Numbered from the stretch's first letter, positions 1 through 7,737 are shown. The stretch: DNA of 15,276 nucleotides from Akkermansiaceae bacterium UBA5689 (GCA_002420305.1 DIHT01000044.1:14396-29671); one strand, 5' to 3'. Numbers and translations: made by a program. Notes: a model not told the origin generated them from the letters alone.

Positions 1-2
1 GA

Positions 3-3000
3 ACGTCCGGAGAATCGAAAAATAACTACGCGTTTCCGCGACTCTCGAATCAATACTTCAATTCGACGTTCATCAGTGAAGAAAATGAGGTGATTTATAA
101 CGCCGAGATCAGGAAAAGCGGGAGTCCGTGGACCCGGTCTGACGGAGAAGATTTGTCGAGAGCGAAATGGAAATCTCCGCGAGACCGTCGGTTTCGTGGC
201 TACACCAAGCGCGCGATTGATAACGATGCCGGAGGTGGACGGGGATACCATAACCGGATTATTCGCTATTGGCTGTACTTGCTTGGACATGCCTCAAACG
301 AGAATGAATTCGTCCGTGTGATTATCAACGGGAGCAGTGCTTCGCTTCGGGAGGACGTGGAGCCTAATGCCAATGACTTTCTGAAGCGGAACTGGGAACA
401 GGGAGAGAAGGGAGAACTCTATCGAATTGATGATGAGTGGTGGTTTGAAGATAACTGGAGTCGAGGGCAACGGAATGCAGATTGGAGCTATAAGGGAACG
501 CGGGAGCCTGAGAGATACCACGCAGAGTGGATCAAGAGATCTCGGGAGGATGAGTATGACTATTCCTCCTTCGTGAACTGGGTAGAGCAGGTAGGCCAGG
601 ATAATTTCACCCGGGCAGAAATTGAACGGCTTGCCGACATAGATCTTATGGCAGCGAATGCAGCTGTCCGGGGGTGGGTCGATGACTGGGACACTCTGAC
701 AAGGAATCGAGGCAAGAACGGTTACTTTCTTCGCCGTTATTCAGATGGAAAGTGGCAGCTGGCTCAGTGGGATTCCGACCTTACATTTGGTAGTAGTTCT
801 GCGGAGTTCATTGGGAACCTCTCAGGCGTGAGGAATTTCTTCTACAAGCCTTATGTTCGCCAGCGGCTCAATTACTACATAGGAGAGATGGTCGATAAGT
901 ATACCGCTGGTTCGGGGCGCCTGAGTATGTGGTTGAACCTGGAAGAGGCAGCTTCAAGCTCTTACTCAGCCAACATTTCGACCTACAATAATTTCAATAA
1001 CAGTCGCGCGAATTATGCTCGGAACAATGCCATCGGCTCGAGTTCTCTGAATATGGATTTTAATATCACCTCGGGAGGAGGTGGGACGGTTCGAACGGGT
1101 GGTCAAACGCTGTCTCTGCGTGGAAGCAGTCCCTACAACGTATTTTCGGTTCAGGTCGAAGATCACCCGGAGGCTGAGTGGGTCTTTAATTCGGAGACCA
1201 GCTGGACCGTCAGTGGAATCCAGCTGAAAGAGGGGATAACGACCCTTACCATGCATGGACTGGACCGGGACGGGAATGTTGTCCACACCGATACCGTCAA
1301 CGTCAACAAATCTGGAAACGCACATCCAGTGGTGGAAATGGATTCGAGTCCTGATTCCTTCAATATCTCAGTGGCAGATACTTTGGATATCGACGCGGCA
1401 GATAGCTACGACCCCGAGGGGAGAGGTCTCGAGTTCTCATGGTCTGCGACGCCGGAAGGGAGTGTTGTTCTTGCCAACCCAACAGTAGACAGTGCAGAAA
1501 TCACCTTTGGAGGCCCTGGGCTCTATGAGGTTGTGCTAGCGGCGTCTGATGATGATGGAGAAAGCCATTCCGAGATGAGAGAGGTTTCTGTCTATGCGGA
1601 CTCAGGATGGAGCCCATTCACCTCAAGGTTACTCGAAAGTTGGTGGGTCCCTGAAAATGTAGATGTCCGGCATGACTACAGTGAGGGTTCCTGGTACTCC
1701 CTGAACGACAGGCCCGGTAATCTGGTGCTCAAACTGGGTGATAACGTGGCGAGGCCGCTCACGGGATCGAACCCCTCCTTTCCTGCTATCTGGCGTGAGA
1801 TTCCCGACTCTGCGGACTTTGTCCTTCAGACGGATCTATCGCTCGACTCGGTGCAACGTGGGGACTTCATCTCGGGGCTTATCGTAGAAATACAGGAGGG
1901 CGCAGCCTCAACCCGGTATGTGTTCGCAATGGAAGACGGTAACGCTTTGCGCGTCAAACGTTCCAGCGGAGGTGCCTTCACGCAACTCTTCAACAGGGCG
2001 TTTTCGGAGGGGTCGGCGGTCATCCGAATCCGGAGGGACGGGAGAAACCTGCGCTTCGAGCGCCGGTTGGAGCCCGGCGTCTGGACGGCAATCTATTCAC
2101 GCTCCATACCTGCTTCAGCTACTGCCGGAAGAGGCGGGATTTTTGCAGCTAATGATAGTGCTCGGGCGTCTCGTTTTAAATTCGATTACGTAATGCTGAT
2201 AGATCCTTCGGTATCCAGCCCAGCCGCAGATCATCTCCGAATCACGGAGCTCATGTATGAACCTGTTGAAGGGAGTGCCCTTGAATTCATTGAGTTGGTC
2301 AATACCGGGGCTAATGTCCTGGAACTCGACGGAATCGGGTTTGATGACGGTGATCCCTTTAACGCCTTCAGCTTTCCGGCTGAGGCACTCGCTCCCGACG
2401 AGCATGCCGTTGTGGTTGCAGACCTCGAGGCCTTTCGGGCGAGGTATGGGCCAGGAGTGCGAGTGCTGGGAGAGTGGGCTGCAGGTGCACTCTCAAACAG
2501 TGGGGAGAACATTGTCCTTCGGGATAGTTCGGGAAACCTTGTCCACGACTTCAATTACGACTCGGTTGAGCCATGGCCGCTGGCGCCAGCAGGGGACGGT
2601 CCATCGTTGGAGATCATTGATACCGAGGGTGACTACAATGACCCTCTTAACTGGAGAGCCAGCGCGGTAGCAGGAGGGACTCCGGGTGCGGGATTGCTTC
2701 TTGATAGTGACGGGGACGGTCTCAGTGATACCGATGAGTCACTCGCGGGTACCGATCCGCTCCGCCCGGATACAGATGGCGATGGGTCTCCCGATGGATC
2801 CGAAATTGCGGCTGGAACTGATCCACTCGATGGGGCTTCGCTCTTCCAGATAACGACGCTGAGCAGAGATTCTCTAACTGGTTTTGTTACAGTGAGATGG
2901 GATAGCGTGCCAGGAAAGAGTTACACCCTCGAAGCAAGCGCTGATCTGATCAACTGGGAAGTAGCCTCTTCAGGAATTATCGCAGTGGGAACAGTAACCT

Positions 3001-3065
3001 TGCAGCTTGACCCCCGGGCCATCGGAGAGGATCAGCGATTCTATCGAGTGTCGGTGGAAGAATAA
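3..3065 (+). CDS. CotH-type kinase-fold / lamin-tail multidomain exported protein (5' partial)
   Basis: The reading frame is open to the left edge, so the true start lies outside; the GTG at 90 is internal. Counting from the codon at 3, about 1020 residues are visible. Residues 1-290 resemble the C-terminal half of a CotH kinase-like domain, with W-x-L-x-Q-W-D-S-D-L-T-F-G at about 250-263 matching the CotH W-D-x-D-x-x-F-G block. An Ig-like segment follows (350-435), then a PKD-like domain (440-532), a jelly-roll/LamG-like segment (534-734), a lamin-tail domain (744-895, beginning L-R-I-T-E-L-M-Y) and two TSP3-type calcium repeats rich in D-x-D-G-D-G (901-944). It ends in the terminal beta module common in Verrucomicrobiota exported proteins. 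The signal peptide should be upstream. It is probably secreted or surface-bound; the substrate is unknown. CotH in Bacillus phosphorylates spore coat proteins, but that role cannot be carried over here. Confidence 0.9.
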   Translation, partial: TSGESKNNYAFPRLSNQYFNSTFISEENEVIYNAEIRKSGSPWTRSDGEDLSRAKWKSPRDRRFRGYTKRAIDNDAGGGRGYHNRIIRYWLYLLGHASNENEFVRVIINGSSASLREDVEPNANDFLKRNWEQGEKGELYRIDDEWWFEDNWSRGQRNADWSYKGTREPERYHAEWIKRSREDEYDYSSFVNWVEQVGQDNFTRAEIERLADIDLMAANAAVRGWVDDWDTLTRNRGKNGYFLRRYSDGKWQLAQWDSDLTFGSSSAEFIGNLSGVRNFFYKPYVRQRLNYYIGEMVDKYTAGSGRLSMWLNLEEAASSSYSANISTYNNFNNSRANYARNNAIGSSSLNMDFNITSGGGGTVRTGGQTLSLRGSSPYNVFSVQVEDHPEAEWVFNSETSWTVSGIQLKEGITTLTMHGLDRDGNVVHTDTVNVNKSGNAHPVVEMDSSPDSFNISVADTLDIDAADSYDPEGRGLEFSWSATPEGSVVLANPTVDSAEITFGGPGLYEVVLAASDDDGESHSEMREVSVYADSGWSPFTSRLLESWWVPENVDVRHDYSEGSWYSLNDRPGNLVLKLGDNVARPLTGSNPSFPAIWREIPDSADFVLQTDLSLDSVQRGDFISGLIVEIQEGAASTRYVFAMEDGNALRVKRSSGGAFTQLFNRAFSEGSAVIRIRRDGRNLRFERRLEPGVWTAIYSRSIPASATAGRGGIFAANDSARASRFKFDYVMLIDPSVSSPAADHLRITELMYEPVEGSALEFIELVNTGANVLELDGIGFDDGDPFNAFSFPAEALAPDEHAVVVADLEAFRARYGPGVRVLGEWAAGALSNSGENIVLRDSSGNLVHDFNYDSVEPWPLAPAGDGPSLEIIDTEGDYNDPLNWRASAVAGGTPGAGLLLDSDGDGLSDTDESLAGTDPLRPDTDGDGSPDGSEIAAGTDPLDGASLFQITTLSRDSLTGFVTVRWDSVPGKSYTLEASADLINWEVASSGIIAVGTVTLQLDPRAIGEDQRFYRVSVEE

Positions 3066-3092
3066 GGAAAATCGCAGCCAGGGATCCTGAAT

Positions 3093-4070
3093 TTAATTTG
3101 GCTGGCTCCCCGGAATTCCGGGGGCCTTCCTGCCCCCCAGTAGCTCCACCATGGCATGTCCCATGTGTTCGCCAATCAGCCAGTAAGTTTCTGCGTTGCA
3201 GCACCAGTGATAGCGGATCGGGCGAGGAGAAATCGGGCCATCCCTGAAAAATCCTCGGGTCTCGACGTAGCGGGTTGTTTCCTTGAACTCATCATAACCG
3301 GTGACAGCCTCCTGCGCCTTCATGATCATGAGGCGCCGGTCGATGTTCTGGTCCCATCCGCCAAAGCCGCTGCCCGCAATGACAAACGGGAGCTGGGGAG
3401 AATTTAACTCGTTACGCATGTCGCGGATTAGGTGGGCGAGGTTTGATTCATACTCCACACTATCGACCTTGCTGCACCCATCATTCCATCCTTGATGCCA
3501 TCCAAAGCCTGCTAGGTTGGGACGATAGCCCGCCAGTGAGGGAAATTCGGATTCGAGATTCTTAAGGCGCTGTTTGACTGAGGACACCAGATTGTCGAAT
3601 TGGTCTCCGATTCCCTGGCCCCTGGGCTTTCCATTGCGGTGAGCCCCAGCACTTGGCGGACGCCATGGGCCAGCCAGACTCGTGCCCCCTGGACCGAATT
3701 TCAGCAGGAGGATGGGCTCCTCGATTTGGTCTCCAACCGTCCACCCGAATCCAAGCTCCGGACCAATGGCTCCCTTTGCAGCCCAACCTCCTACGCCGAG
3801 ATTACCAGATCGGCCGAGCCACGAAATCCAGACATCCTTTCGCGTGATCCAGTTCCCATTGGCATGCAGATGACGGTAGCGGGAGGCAGTGGCAGGATCC
3901 CTAAGCAGGCTTTCGAGGGTTCCTTTCTGGTTTCCTGCAATACGCCCGTGCCCCTCCATGTTCGATTGGCCTGCAAGAATGAAGATCGTAACAACTTTTT
4001 CCGCCGCTTGTCCTTGAAGGGCCAGAAACAGGAAAAAGAATATGAGTATAAATCTGGGTAAGGAGGGCAT
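3093..4070 (-). CDS. Secreted SGNH-hydrolase carbohydrate esterase (SASA / sialate O-acetylesterase-like, DUF303)
   Basis: The protein has 325 residues and a signal peptide (1-22, hydrophobic F-F-F-L-F-L core, cleavage near Q-G-Q-A-A). It therefore acts in the periplasm or outside. The family's first block is I-L-A-G-Q-S-N-M-E-G at 31-40, with Ser36 as expected nucleophile. The glycine block G-P-G-G-T-S-L at 126-132, L-A-G-F-G-W-H-Q-G-W-N-D at 186-197 and G-G-W-D at 237-240 follow. The C-terminal Y-H-W-C-C-N-A-E-T-Y-W-L-I-G at 287-300 should carry the catalytic His288. Length is normal for the family. Members remove acetyl groups from sugars; the exact substrate cannot be read here. It starts 47 bases after the membrane sulfatase-fold gene on the same strand, so cotranscription is likely. 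The ATG has no recognisable Shine-Dalgarno; I chose it because it begins the signal peptide. Confidence 0.9.
   Translation of the reverse strand: MPSLPRFILIFFFLFLALQGQAAEKVVTIFILAGQSNMEGHGRIAGNQKGTLESLLRDPATASRYRHLHANGNWITRKDVWISWLGRSGNLGVGGWAAKGAIGPELGFGWTVGDQIEEPILLLKFGPGGTSLAGPWRPPSAGAHRNGKPRGQGIGDQFDNLVSSVKQRLKNLESEFPSLAGYRPNLAGFGWHQGWNDGCSKVDSVEYESNLAHLIRDMRNELNSPQLPFVIAGSGFGGWDQNIDRRLMIMKAQEAVTGYDEFKETTRYVETRGFFRDGPISPRPIRYHWCCNAETYWLIGEHMGHAMVELLGGRKAPGIPGSQPN
3108..3123. repeat. Perfect 16-bp GC-rich palindrome between convergent genes
   Basis: CCCCGGAATTCCGGGG is an exact palindrome. In RNA it could fold into a 6-bp G/C stem with an AATT loop. It lies in the last codons of the minus-strand esterase and 43 bases past the plus-strand CotH-type stop. 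No T-run follows on either strand, so it is not a classical intrinsic terminator. It might slow or stop read-through between the convergent genes. A weaker 6-bp pairing (AGCCAG at 3076, CTGGCT at 3102) sits beside it. Confidence 0.35.
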
Positions 4071-4117
4071 GATATATTGTGGGTTGCGGGTGGATTGAAG
4101 GCAGGCATCACCGATTA

Positions 4118-6496
4118 TCAGTTTGATATCTGAAACCGTTCGAAGTGACGCTCAATGGATGTTCCATAGTGTTCTTTCAGAGTGTCGGGATAGGAGCGCT
4201 TATTGCGGAGTTGTTCCGGGTCGAGTGGGCGATCAGCGAAGTCTGTCCAGCCCATGAAGTGAATGGTTTCCGGAATGCCTTCCAGCCACAGCTTGGAAGC
4301 CTTGAAGTTTGCCTTCATTCCGTTAGCGACCAGGGATAAGCCGATTCCGGATTTGCCTGGCCAACGGGTGCTAAGAAGCGCTTCTCCCGGATGTGAGCCA
4401 AGGACCGAGTAGCCCGCCATTCCAGAAAAGTAACGAGAGTCAAGACCCAGAGCGTCCAAAAGGCTTGGCATGATGTCCATGTGCGAAACCAGATCCTGAT
4501 TTGGTTGCGTGGTTACCCATTTCGGCCATCGAATCATAATCGGAACCTCTACCTGTTCGCGTCTCAGGCTGGAGCAGTGAAACCAGGATCCATTCTCCTG
4601 GAATTCCTCTCCATGATCACCAGTCAGTATGATGATGGAATTTTCGTAACGCCCCGTGGACTTGAGGTGTTTGATGAAGTCCTCCATCTGCCGATCAATC
4701 CAATTCACCGCGTTTTCGTATCTTTTTACAACCTCGCGTATCTGTTCGGCGGTAGGCTTGAGAGCGGAAAAGTTGATGGCTGAGCAGTCCTCGTGAATTG
4801 GGGTAAAATCTCTACTGGGCCAATAATAGTTATAGTGAGCTGAGTCCAGAGATATGAAGTGAAGTTTCCCGCCTTTTGGGCTGTCCTGGAGTTCGCGCTT
4901 CAGATCATCCATAATGACAACCTCACGCTCTGGAACATCCAGATTTCCGGGGATCATGGGTGCGTCGAGAAACCGGTCTGCAAGTTTGTGGTTCCTTCCG
5001 AAATTGAGGTCACACATCTTCTTATAGGAAAGGTCGCAGACGGCTCTCACGCTGAAACGGTATCCAAGTTTATGAAGAAGGCGCAGAGGATAGCTTCCCT
5101 TGAATCCATCAATGGATTCGTCTTCTCGAAGAGATTCCCGCCAGTCAATACCAACTCGGCTGTGGAATAGCGTATACCAAGAAACGGGAGTGCAATTGGA
5201 TCCTGCGAAGGTTGTCTTAAACTGCTGGCACTCCGTTTTGGCGAACTGAGAGAGAAAGGGCATGACCTCGGGTCGGACAGAATCTGTCCGCCAAGTTTCT
5301 ACCATGACAACATAGACGTCCGGAGTTCTCTCCAGTTTTGGAGTCGGCCCCGAGAGGAGGAGTTCCTCCTGGCTGCCGGTCATGGTTCGTGTGAAATCAA
5401 TAGAGAGTTTTTCCAGACCTGGATCAGGGCGGAGTAGGCCAAGATGGAGATCGAAGGTGGTGTGCTCATCCTGCCAGACGTGCTTTCGCATACTGATCAT
5501 GCTGAGGCCCTGTTGCGCGATAGCGCCTATCCAAAGGCCAAGGCCGATCAGGACAGCGCTTGTAGTGCGGAGTCGAAAGTTAAATCTCAGGGAGGCTCTC
5601 TGGAGGAGTTGATAGAGCCCTCCCACCAGTGCGATTATTGTAAGCCCGGCAACGACAACAAGGAGCGGAGAGTACGTGATTCCGGCCGCTTCTAATTCTA
5701 CCCTCAGATTGAATTTTCCGTCGAGGGTCAGGTTGTTGACAAGGTCGATCAGGGGTTGTTTCCAATAAAGATTGGAAAAGTGATTTGCCAGACTCAGCAA
5801 TGGAATCAGCGAGGCGCCGAGGATGAGGAGCCAGCGAGTGTACGACGGGAAGAGAGACCAGAGGCCTTGGAATAAAAGAACTGCTGCAGCGAGGAAGGTT
5901 CCAATTGAGAGAAGTCTCCCGCTAATGATAAGAATGAGCTCCCAGCTATTCCGCTCCTGTATTGCAGAGAGAGATAGGAAATCGAGTGTAAGCAGAGTGG
6001 CCATTGTGATGAGCCAGAAGATACCGTTGAACCGCCACCCGCGGGGGGGGGCGTCTTGGGAAGAGGGCGGGGTGGCTGGCTCTATTTTCGTGTTTCGCAG
6101 GATATGAACACTCCCTGCAATGAGAGTCATCAGCCATGGAAGCATGGCGGCGAGAGCGGCCCAATAGAGAGTCTGAGGGAATGCCGGTAGCAGAGAGAGA
6201 AGCAGGAGCAGGATTGCCGCCCCGTGGGAAATCAATGCGATTCGATGTGCCTTTGGCTCTGACGGACGGCTCCGGTTAGCGTGATGATAGAGGCGGGTAA
6301 GAGTCCCCATGATGATCACCCCGAGAATCATCGCTCCAGTAGTCAGCAAAATGTTATAGCCGAAATTACCCGGCCCCATTTTCAGAGTGACTTGAAACGG
6401 GGATTGAAAAAGAAGAATTCCTGTGACCCAGGACAGGGTGAATACGAGATCCCAGTTAGGTGGTCGAGAGCAACGCGGGATCGATTCGTGACCCAT
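4118..6496 (-). CDS. Polytopic membrane protein with sulfatase-family (alkaline phosphatase superfamily) hydrolase/transferase domain
   Basis: The N-terminal half has about nine membrane segments (near 16-36, 46-70, 86-106, 111-134, 156-180, 186-217, 221-244, 277-301, 313-335). A soluble catalytic domain fills about 390-760. Visible metal-site blocks are V-V-M-V-E-T-W-R-T-D (Glu400), S-N-C-T-P-V-S (Cys435-Thr436 at the nucleophile position), T-G-D-H-G-E-E-F (Asp627, His628) and H-x-D-I-M-P-S-L-L near 673. Glu as first ligand plus Thr resembles LtaS/EptA/YejM-type enzymes that act on lipid head groups. A formylglycine sulfatase would need C-x-P-x-R; here the Arg is replaced by Ser. Substrate is unknown. 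I prefer the ATG at 6496; a GTG at 6541 would add 15 proline-rich residues. Neither has a Shine-Dalgarno. A C9 run lies in the coding strand between TM4 and TM5. The secreted esterase follows 47 bases downstream. Confidence 0.9.
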   Translation of the reverse strand: MGHESIPRCSRPPNWDLVFTLSWVTGILLFQSPFQVTLKMGPGNFGYNILLTTGAMILGVIIMGTLTRLYHHANRSRPSEPKAHRIALISHGAAILLLLLSLLPAFPQTLYWAALAAMLPWLMTLIAGSVHILRNTKIEPATPPSSQDAPPRGWRFNGIFWLITMATLLTLDFLSLSAIQERNSWELILIISGRLLSIGTFLAAAVLLFQGLWSLFPSYTRWLLILGASLIPLLSLANHFSNLYWKQPLIDLVNNLTLDGKFNLRVELEAAGITYSPLLVVVAGLTIIALVGGLYQLLQRASLRFNFRLRTTSAVLIGLGLWIGAIAQQGLSMISMRKHVWQDEHTTFDLHLGLLRPDPGLEKLSIDFTRTMTGSQEELLLSGPTPKLERTPDVYVVMVETWRTDSVRPEVMPFLSQFAKTECQQFKTTFAGSNCTPVSWYTLFHSRVGIDWRESLREDESIDGFKGSYPLRLLHKLGYRFSVRAVCDLSYKKMCDLNFGRNHKLADRFLDAPMIPGNLDVPEREVVIMDDLKRELQDSPKGGKLHFISLDSAHYNYYWPSRDFTPIHEDCSAINFSALKPTAEQIREVVKRYENAVNWIDRQMEDFIKHLKSTGRYENSIIILTGDHGEEFQENGSWFHCSSLRREQVEVPIMIRWPKWVTTQPNQDLVSHMDIMPSLLDALGLDSRYFSGMAGYSVLGSHPGEALLSTRWPGKSGIGLSLVANGMKANFKASKLWLEGIPETIHFMGWTDFADRPLDPEQLRNKRSYPDTLKEHYGTSIERHFERFQISN
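6043..6051. repeat. Homopolymer tract (G9 on +, C9 in the coding strand) inside the membrane sulfatase-fold gene
   Basis: Nine G in a row on the plus strand encode the A-P-P-R stretch (residues 149-152) in the loop between TM4 and TM5. The frame is intact on both sides in this sequence. Loss or gain of one base would cut the protein before its catalytic domain. Runs of this length can slip during replication, and sequencing can also misread them. Confidence 0.8.
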
Positions 6497-6550
6497 GGGT
6501 TTCTTAGTTTCGGTGAGAGGGGGAGGGGGCGAGTGTCCCACTCTTTTTCA

Positions 6551-6586
6551 TGGATGCAAGAGGATCTGGATGACATCCAACTTGCA
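6551..6586. promoter_or_regulatory. TGGATG dyad cluster in divergent region (possible operator)
   Basis: The perfect dyad TGGATG-A-CATCCA lies at 6567-6579. A further direct TGGATG starts 16 bases earlier at 6551. An outer inverted pair, TGCAAG (6555-6560) and CTTGCA (6581-6586), brackets the dyad. It sits between the divergent membrane sulfatase-fold gene and the FmdB-type gene, where a repressor or activator site would be expected. No regulator is identified, so the role is inferred. Confidence 0.35.
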
Positions 6587-6612
6587 AAGGTTCGTTCTTG
6601 GTGTTTTTTAAA
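6582..6612 (+). promoter_or_regulatory. Weak candidate promoter for the FmdB-type gene
   Basis: TTGCAA at 6582-6587 and TTTAAA at 6607-6612 each match four of six consensus bases of a sigma-70 promoter; the spacer is long, 19 bases. The -10-like box ends 8 bases before the ATG at 6621, so transcription could begin at or next to the start codon, giving a leaderless or nearly leaderless message. No Shine-Dalgarno is present. The call is tentative. Confidence 0.22.
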
Positions 6613-6620
6613 CCCTCCTC

Positions 6621-6944
6621 ATGCCGACTTACGATTATCTATGCGAAGAATGCGGACACCGTTTCGAGTTTTTCCAGAGCATGAATGACGAAAAGCTGCG
6701 TGATTGCCCGAAGGATGATTGTGATGGGCCGGTGAAGCGATTGCTGGGCACGGGCGCAGGGATCATCTTCAAGGGAGGCGGATTTTATGAGACGGATTAC
6801 CGTAGCGAATCCTATAAAAGTGGGGCGAAGAAAGAGTCAGAAGCGTCAAAGCCGAAGGAATCAAAATCATCTGATGCCTCCGGCTCGGGATCAAAGGGTG
6901 ACAGTGGGGCGGGTAGTGGAGGGAGTTCATCCAAGTCAGATTGA
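6621..6944 (+). CDS. FmdB-family zinc ribbon protein
   Basis: The protein has 107 residues. The first 60 match the FmdB putative regulatory domain: M-P-T-Y-D-Y-L-C-x-x-C-G-H-x-F-E-F-F-Q-S-M, then C-x-x-x-x-C at 29-34, P-V-K-R-L-L and a G-x-G-I-I-F-K-G-x-G-F-Y-x-T-D-Y block at 45-60. Cys8, Cys11, Cys29 and Cys34 are the expected zinc ligands. Residues 61-107 are a disordered Ser/Gly/Lys-rich tail, common in this family but variable in sequence. The cellular role of the family is not established; the 'regulator' label comes from the formamidase locus. The ATG opens the conserved motif directly, which fixes the start. It is followed after 73 bases by a single-TM unknown on the same strand. Confidence 0.93.
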   Translation: MPTYDYLCEECGHRFEFFQSMNDEKLRDCPKDDCDGPVKRLLGTGAGIIFKGGGFYETDYRSESYKSGAKKESEASKPKESKSSDASGSGSKGDSGAGSGGSSSKSD

Positions 6945-7005
6945 ACGAATCAAGGTGCTGCATGCGGTCTGAGGTCTCGACAGCTTCACCGCGATACGAA
7001 ATACT

Positions 7006-7010
7006 GAGGA
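7006..7010 (+). promoter_or_regulatory. Shine-Dalgarno site (GAGGA) of the 7018 gene
   Basis: GAGGA lies 7 bases before the ATG at 7018. It is the clearest Shine-Dalgarno sequence in the window, where most other starts have none, and it supports that start. Confidence 0.6.
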
Positions 7011-7017
7011 TTCAAAG

Positions 7018-7737
7018 ATGGCCGATCAGGATAACGATACCGGGAAAAGGAGTAGTTCGGGCGAGAAGATAGAGCGTAAGCCTCCCCCGTCCCCAACGCG
7101 GAAGGCCCTGTTTTTCAAGAACTTGTTCTATCTCTCTCTCCTCGGGCTGGTGGGAATCGGTTTGCTGGCGCTTGTCTCTTTCGATCCTCAGGATCTCTCC
7201 GACGTTGACGGATATGTTGAGGATTCTTCAGCGGTGATCCCCGGAGGGCCTAATCTAGTCAATCTTCTGGAGAATACCGCACGGAATAAGAATGGAGTTC
7301 GCCTCACTGAGGAACAGATTAACAACTACATTCGTCGGACTCTTAAATTTGAGCAGGGCGGATGGTTCGAGAGTTTCGTCACAGCACGAGGAGTGTGGGT
7401 GAGGTTGCAGGAAAATGTTGTTGAGGTGATTATCGAACGAGAAGTCTGGGGTAAGCGTCATACGATCTCGATGCTGCTGGAACCGGAGCAGACAGCTCAG
7501 GAAGATGGGGGAATCAATACGACTGTAAGCAGGGGGAAAGGCAAGTGGGGTCGTGCGAAGGTTCTCAACGGTTTTATGCTTCTCACTAACTCCTCCTTTT
7601 CCTCTCTTCGTGAGGCCTACGCAGCGGAGACTCAGCAGATTTGGGACATGTTTCGTGGAAGGTTTCAGATCAAGGTGTCTGATGGTGTCCTCGAGTTGTC
7701 TCCACCTGAAGAGCCCTCTCTCAAGACTAAGGCCTGA
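7018..7737 (+). CDS. Single-pass membrane protein of unknown function
   Basis: The protein has 239 residues and I do not recognise its family. Residues 1-30 are polar and charged (cytoplasmic by the positive-inside rule). One membrane segment spans about 34-54 and the rest should be periplasmic. After it comes G-V-R-L-T-E-E-Q-I-N-N-Y-I at 93-105, followed by alternating beta-like strands (G-V-W-V-R-L-x-E-N-V-V-E-V-I-I-E at 125-140, then H-T-I-S-M-L-L). A single TM, an L-T-E-x-x-I-N helix and such strands recall DUF2140/AsmA-like envelope proteins, but this is only pattern likeness. The start is supported by GAGGA 7 bases upstream. It lies between the FmdB-type gene and an exported unknown, all on one strand, so cotranscription is possible. 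Confidence 0.85.
   Translation: MADQDNDTGKRSSSGEKIERKPPPSPTRKALFFKNLFYLSLLGLVGIGLLALVSFDPQDLSDVDGYVEDSSAVIPGGPNLVNLLENTARNKNGVRLTEEQINNYIRRTLKFEQGGWFESFVTARGVWVRLQENVVEVIIEREVWGKRHTISMLLEPEQTAQEDGGINTTVSRGKGKWGRAKVLNGFMLLTNSSFSSLREAYAAETQQIWDMFRGRFQIKVSDGVLELSPPEEPSLKTKA

Noticed and set aside
90..92. GTG as the start of the CotH-type gene
   Set aside because: The frame is open upstream to base 3 with plausible protein, and the domain is already under way at 90; the gene is cut by the window edge.
2257..2670. 137-codon alternative plus-strand frame in the lamin-tail region
   Set aside because: The other frame encodes a clear lamin-tail domain; this one is compositional shadow.
2703..2835. 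DNA-level tandem repeat in the Asp/Gly-rich region
   Set aside because: The repetition comes from two TSP3 calcium-binding protein repeats; the DNA copies are not near-identical.
3600..4061. 153-codon plus-strand frame over the esterase gene
   Set aside because: It lies wholly antisense to a well-recognised esterase and has no motif; a shadow of the coding frame.
3093..6496. A sulfated-polysaccharide utilisation locus (sulfatase plus esterase)
   Set aside because: The 'sulfatase' is a polytopic membrane protein without a formylglycine motif, and no glycoside hydrolase or transporter is beside it.
6281..6688. 135-codon plus-strand frame running into the FmdB-type gene
   Set aside because: It is antisense to the N-terminus of the membrane sulfatase-fold protein and out of frame with FmdB; no family features.
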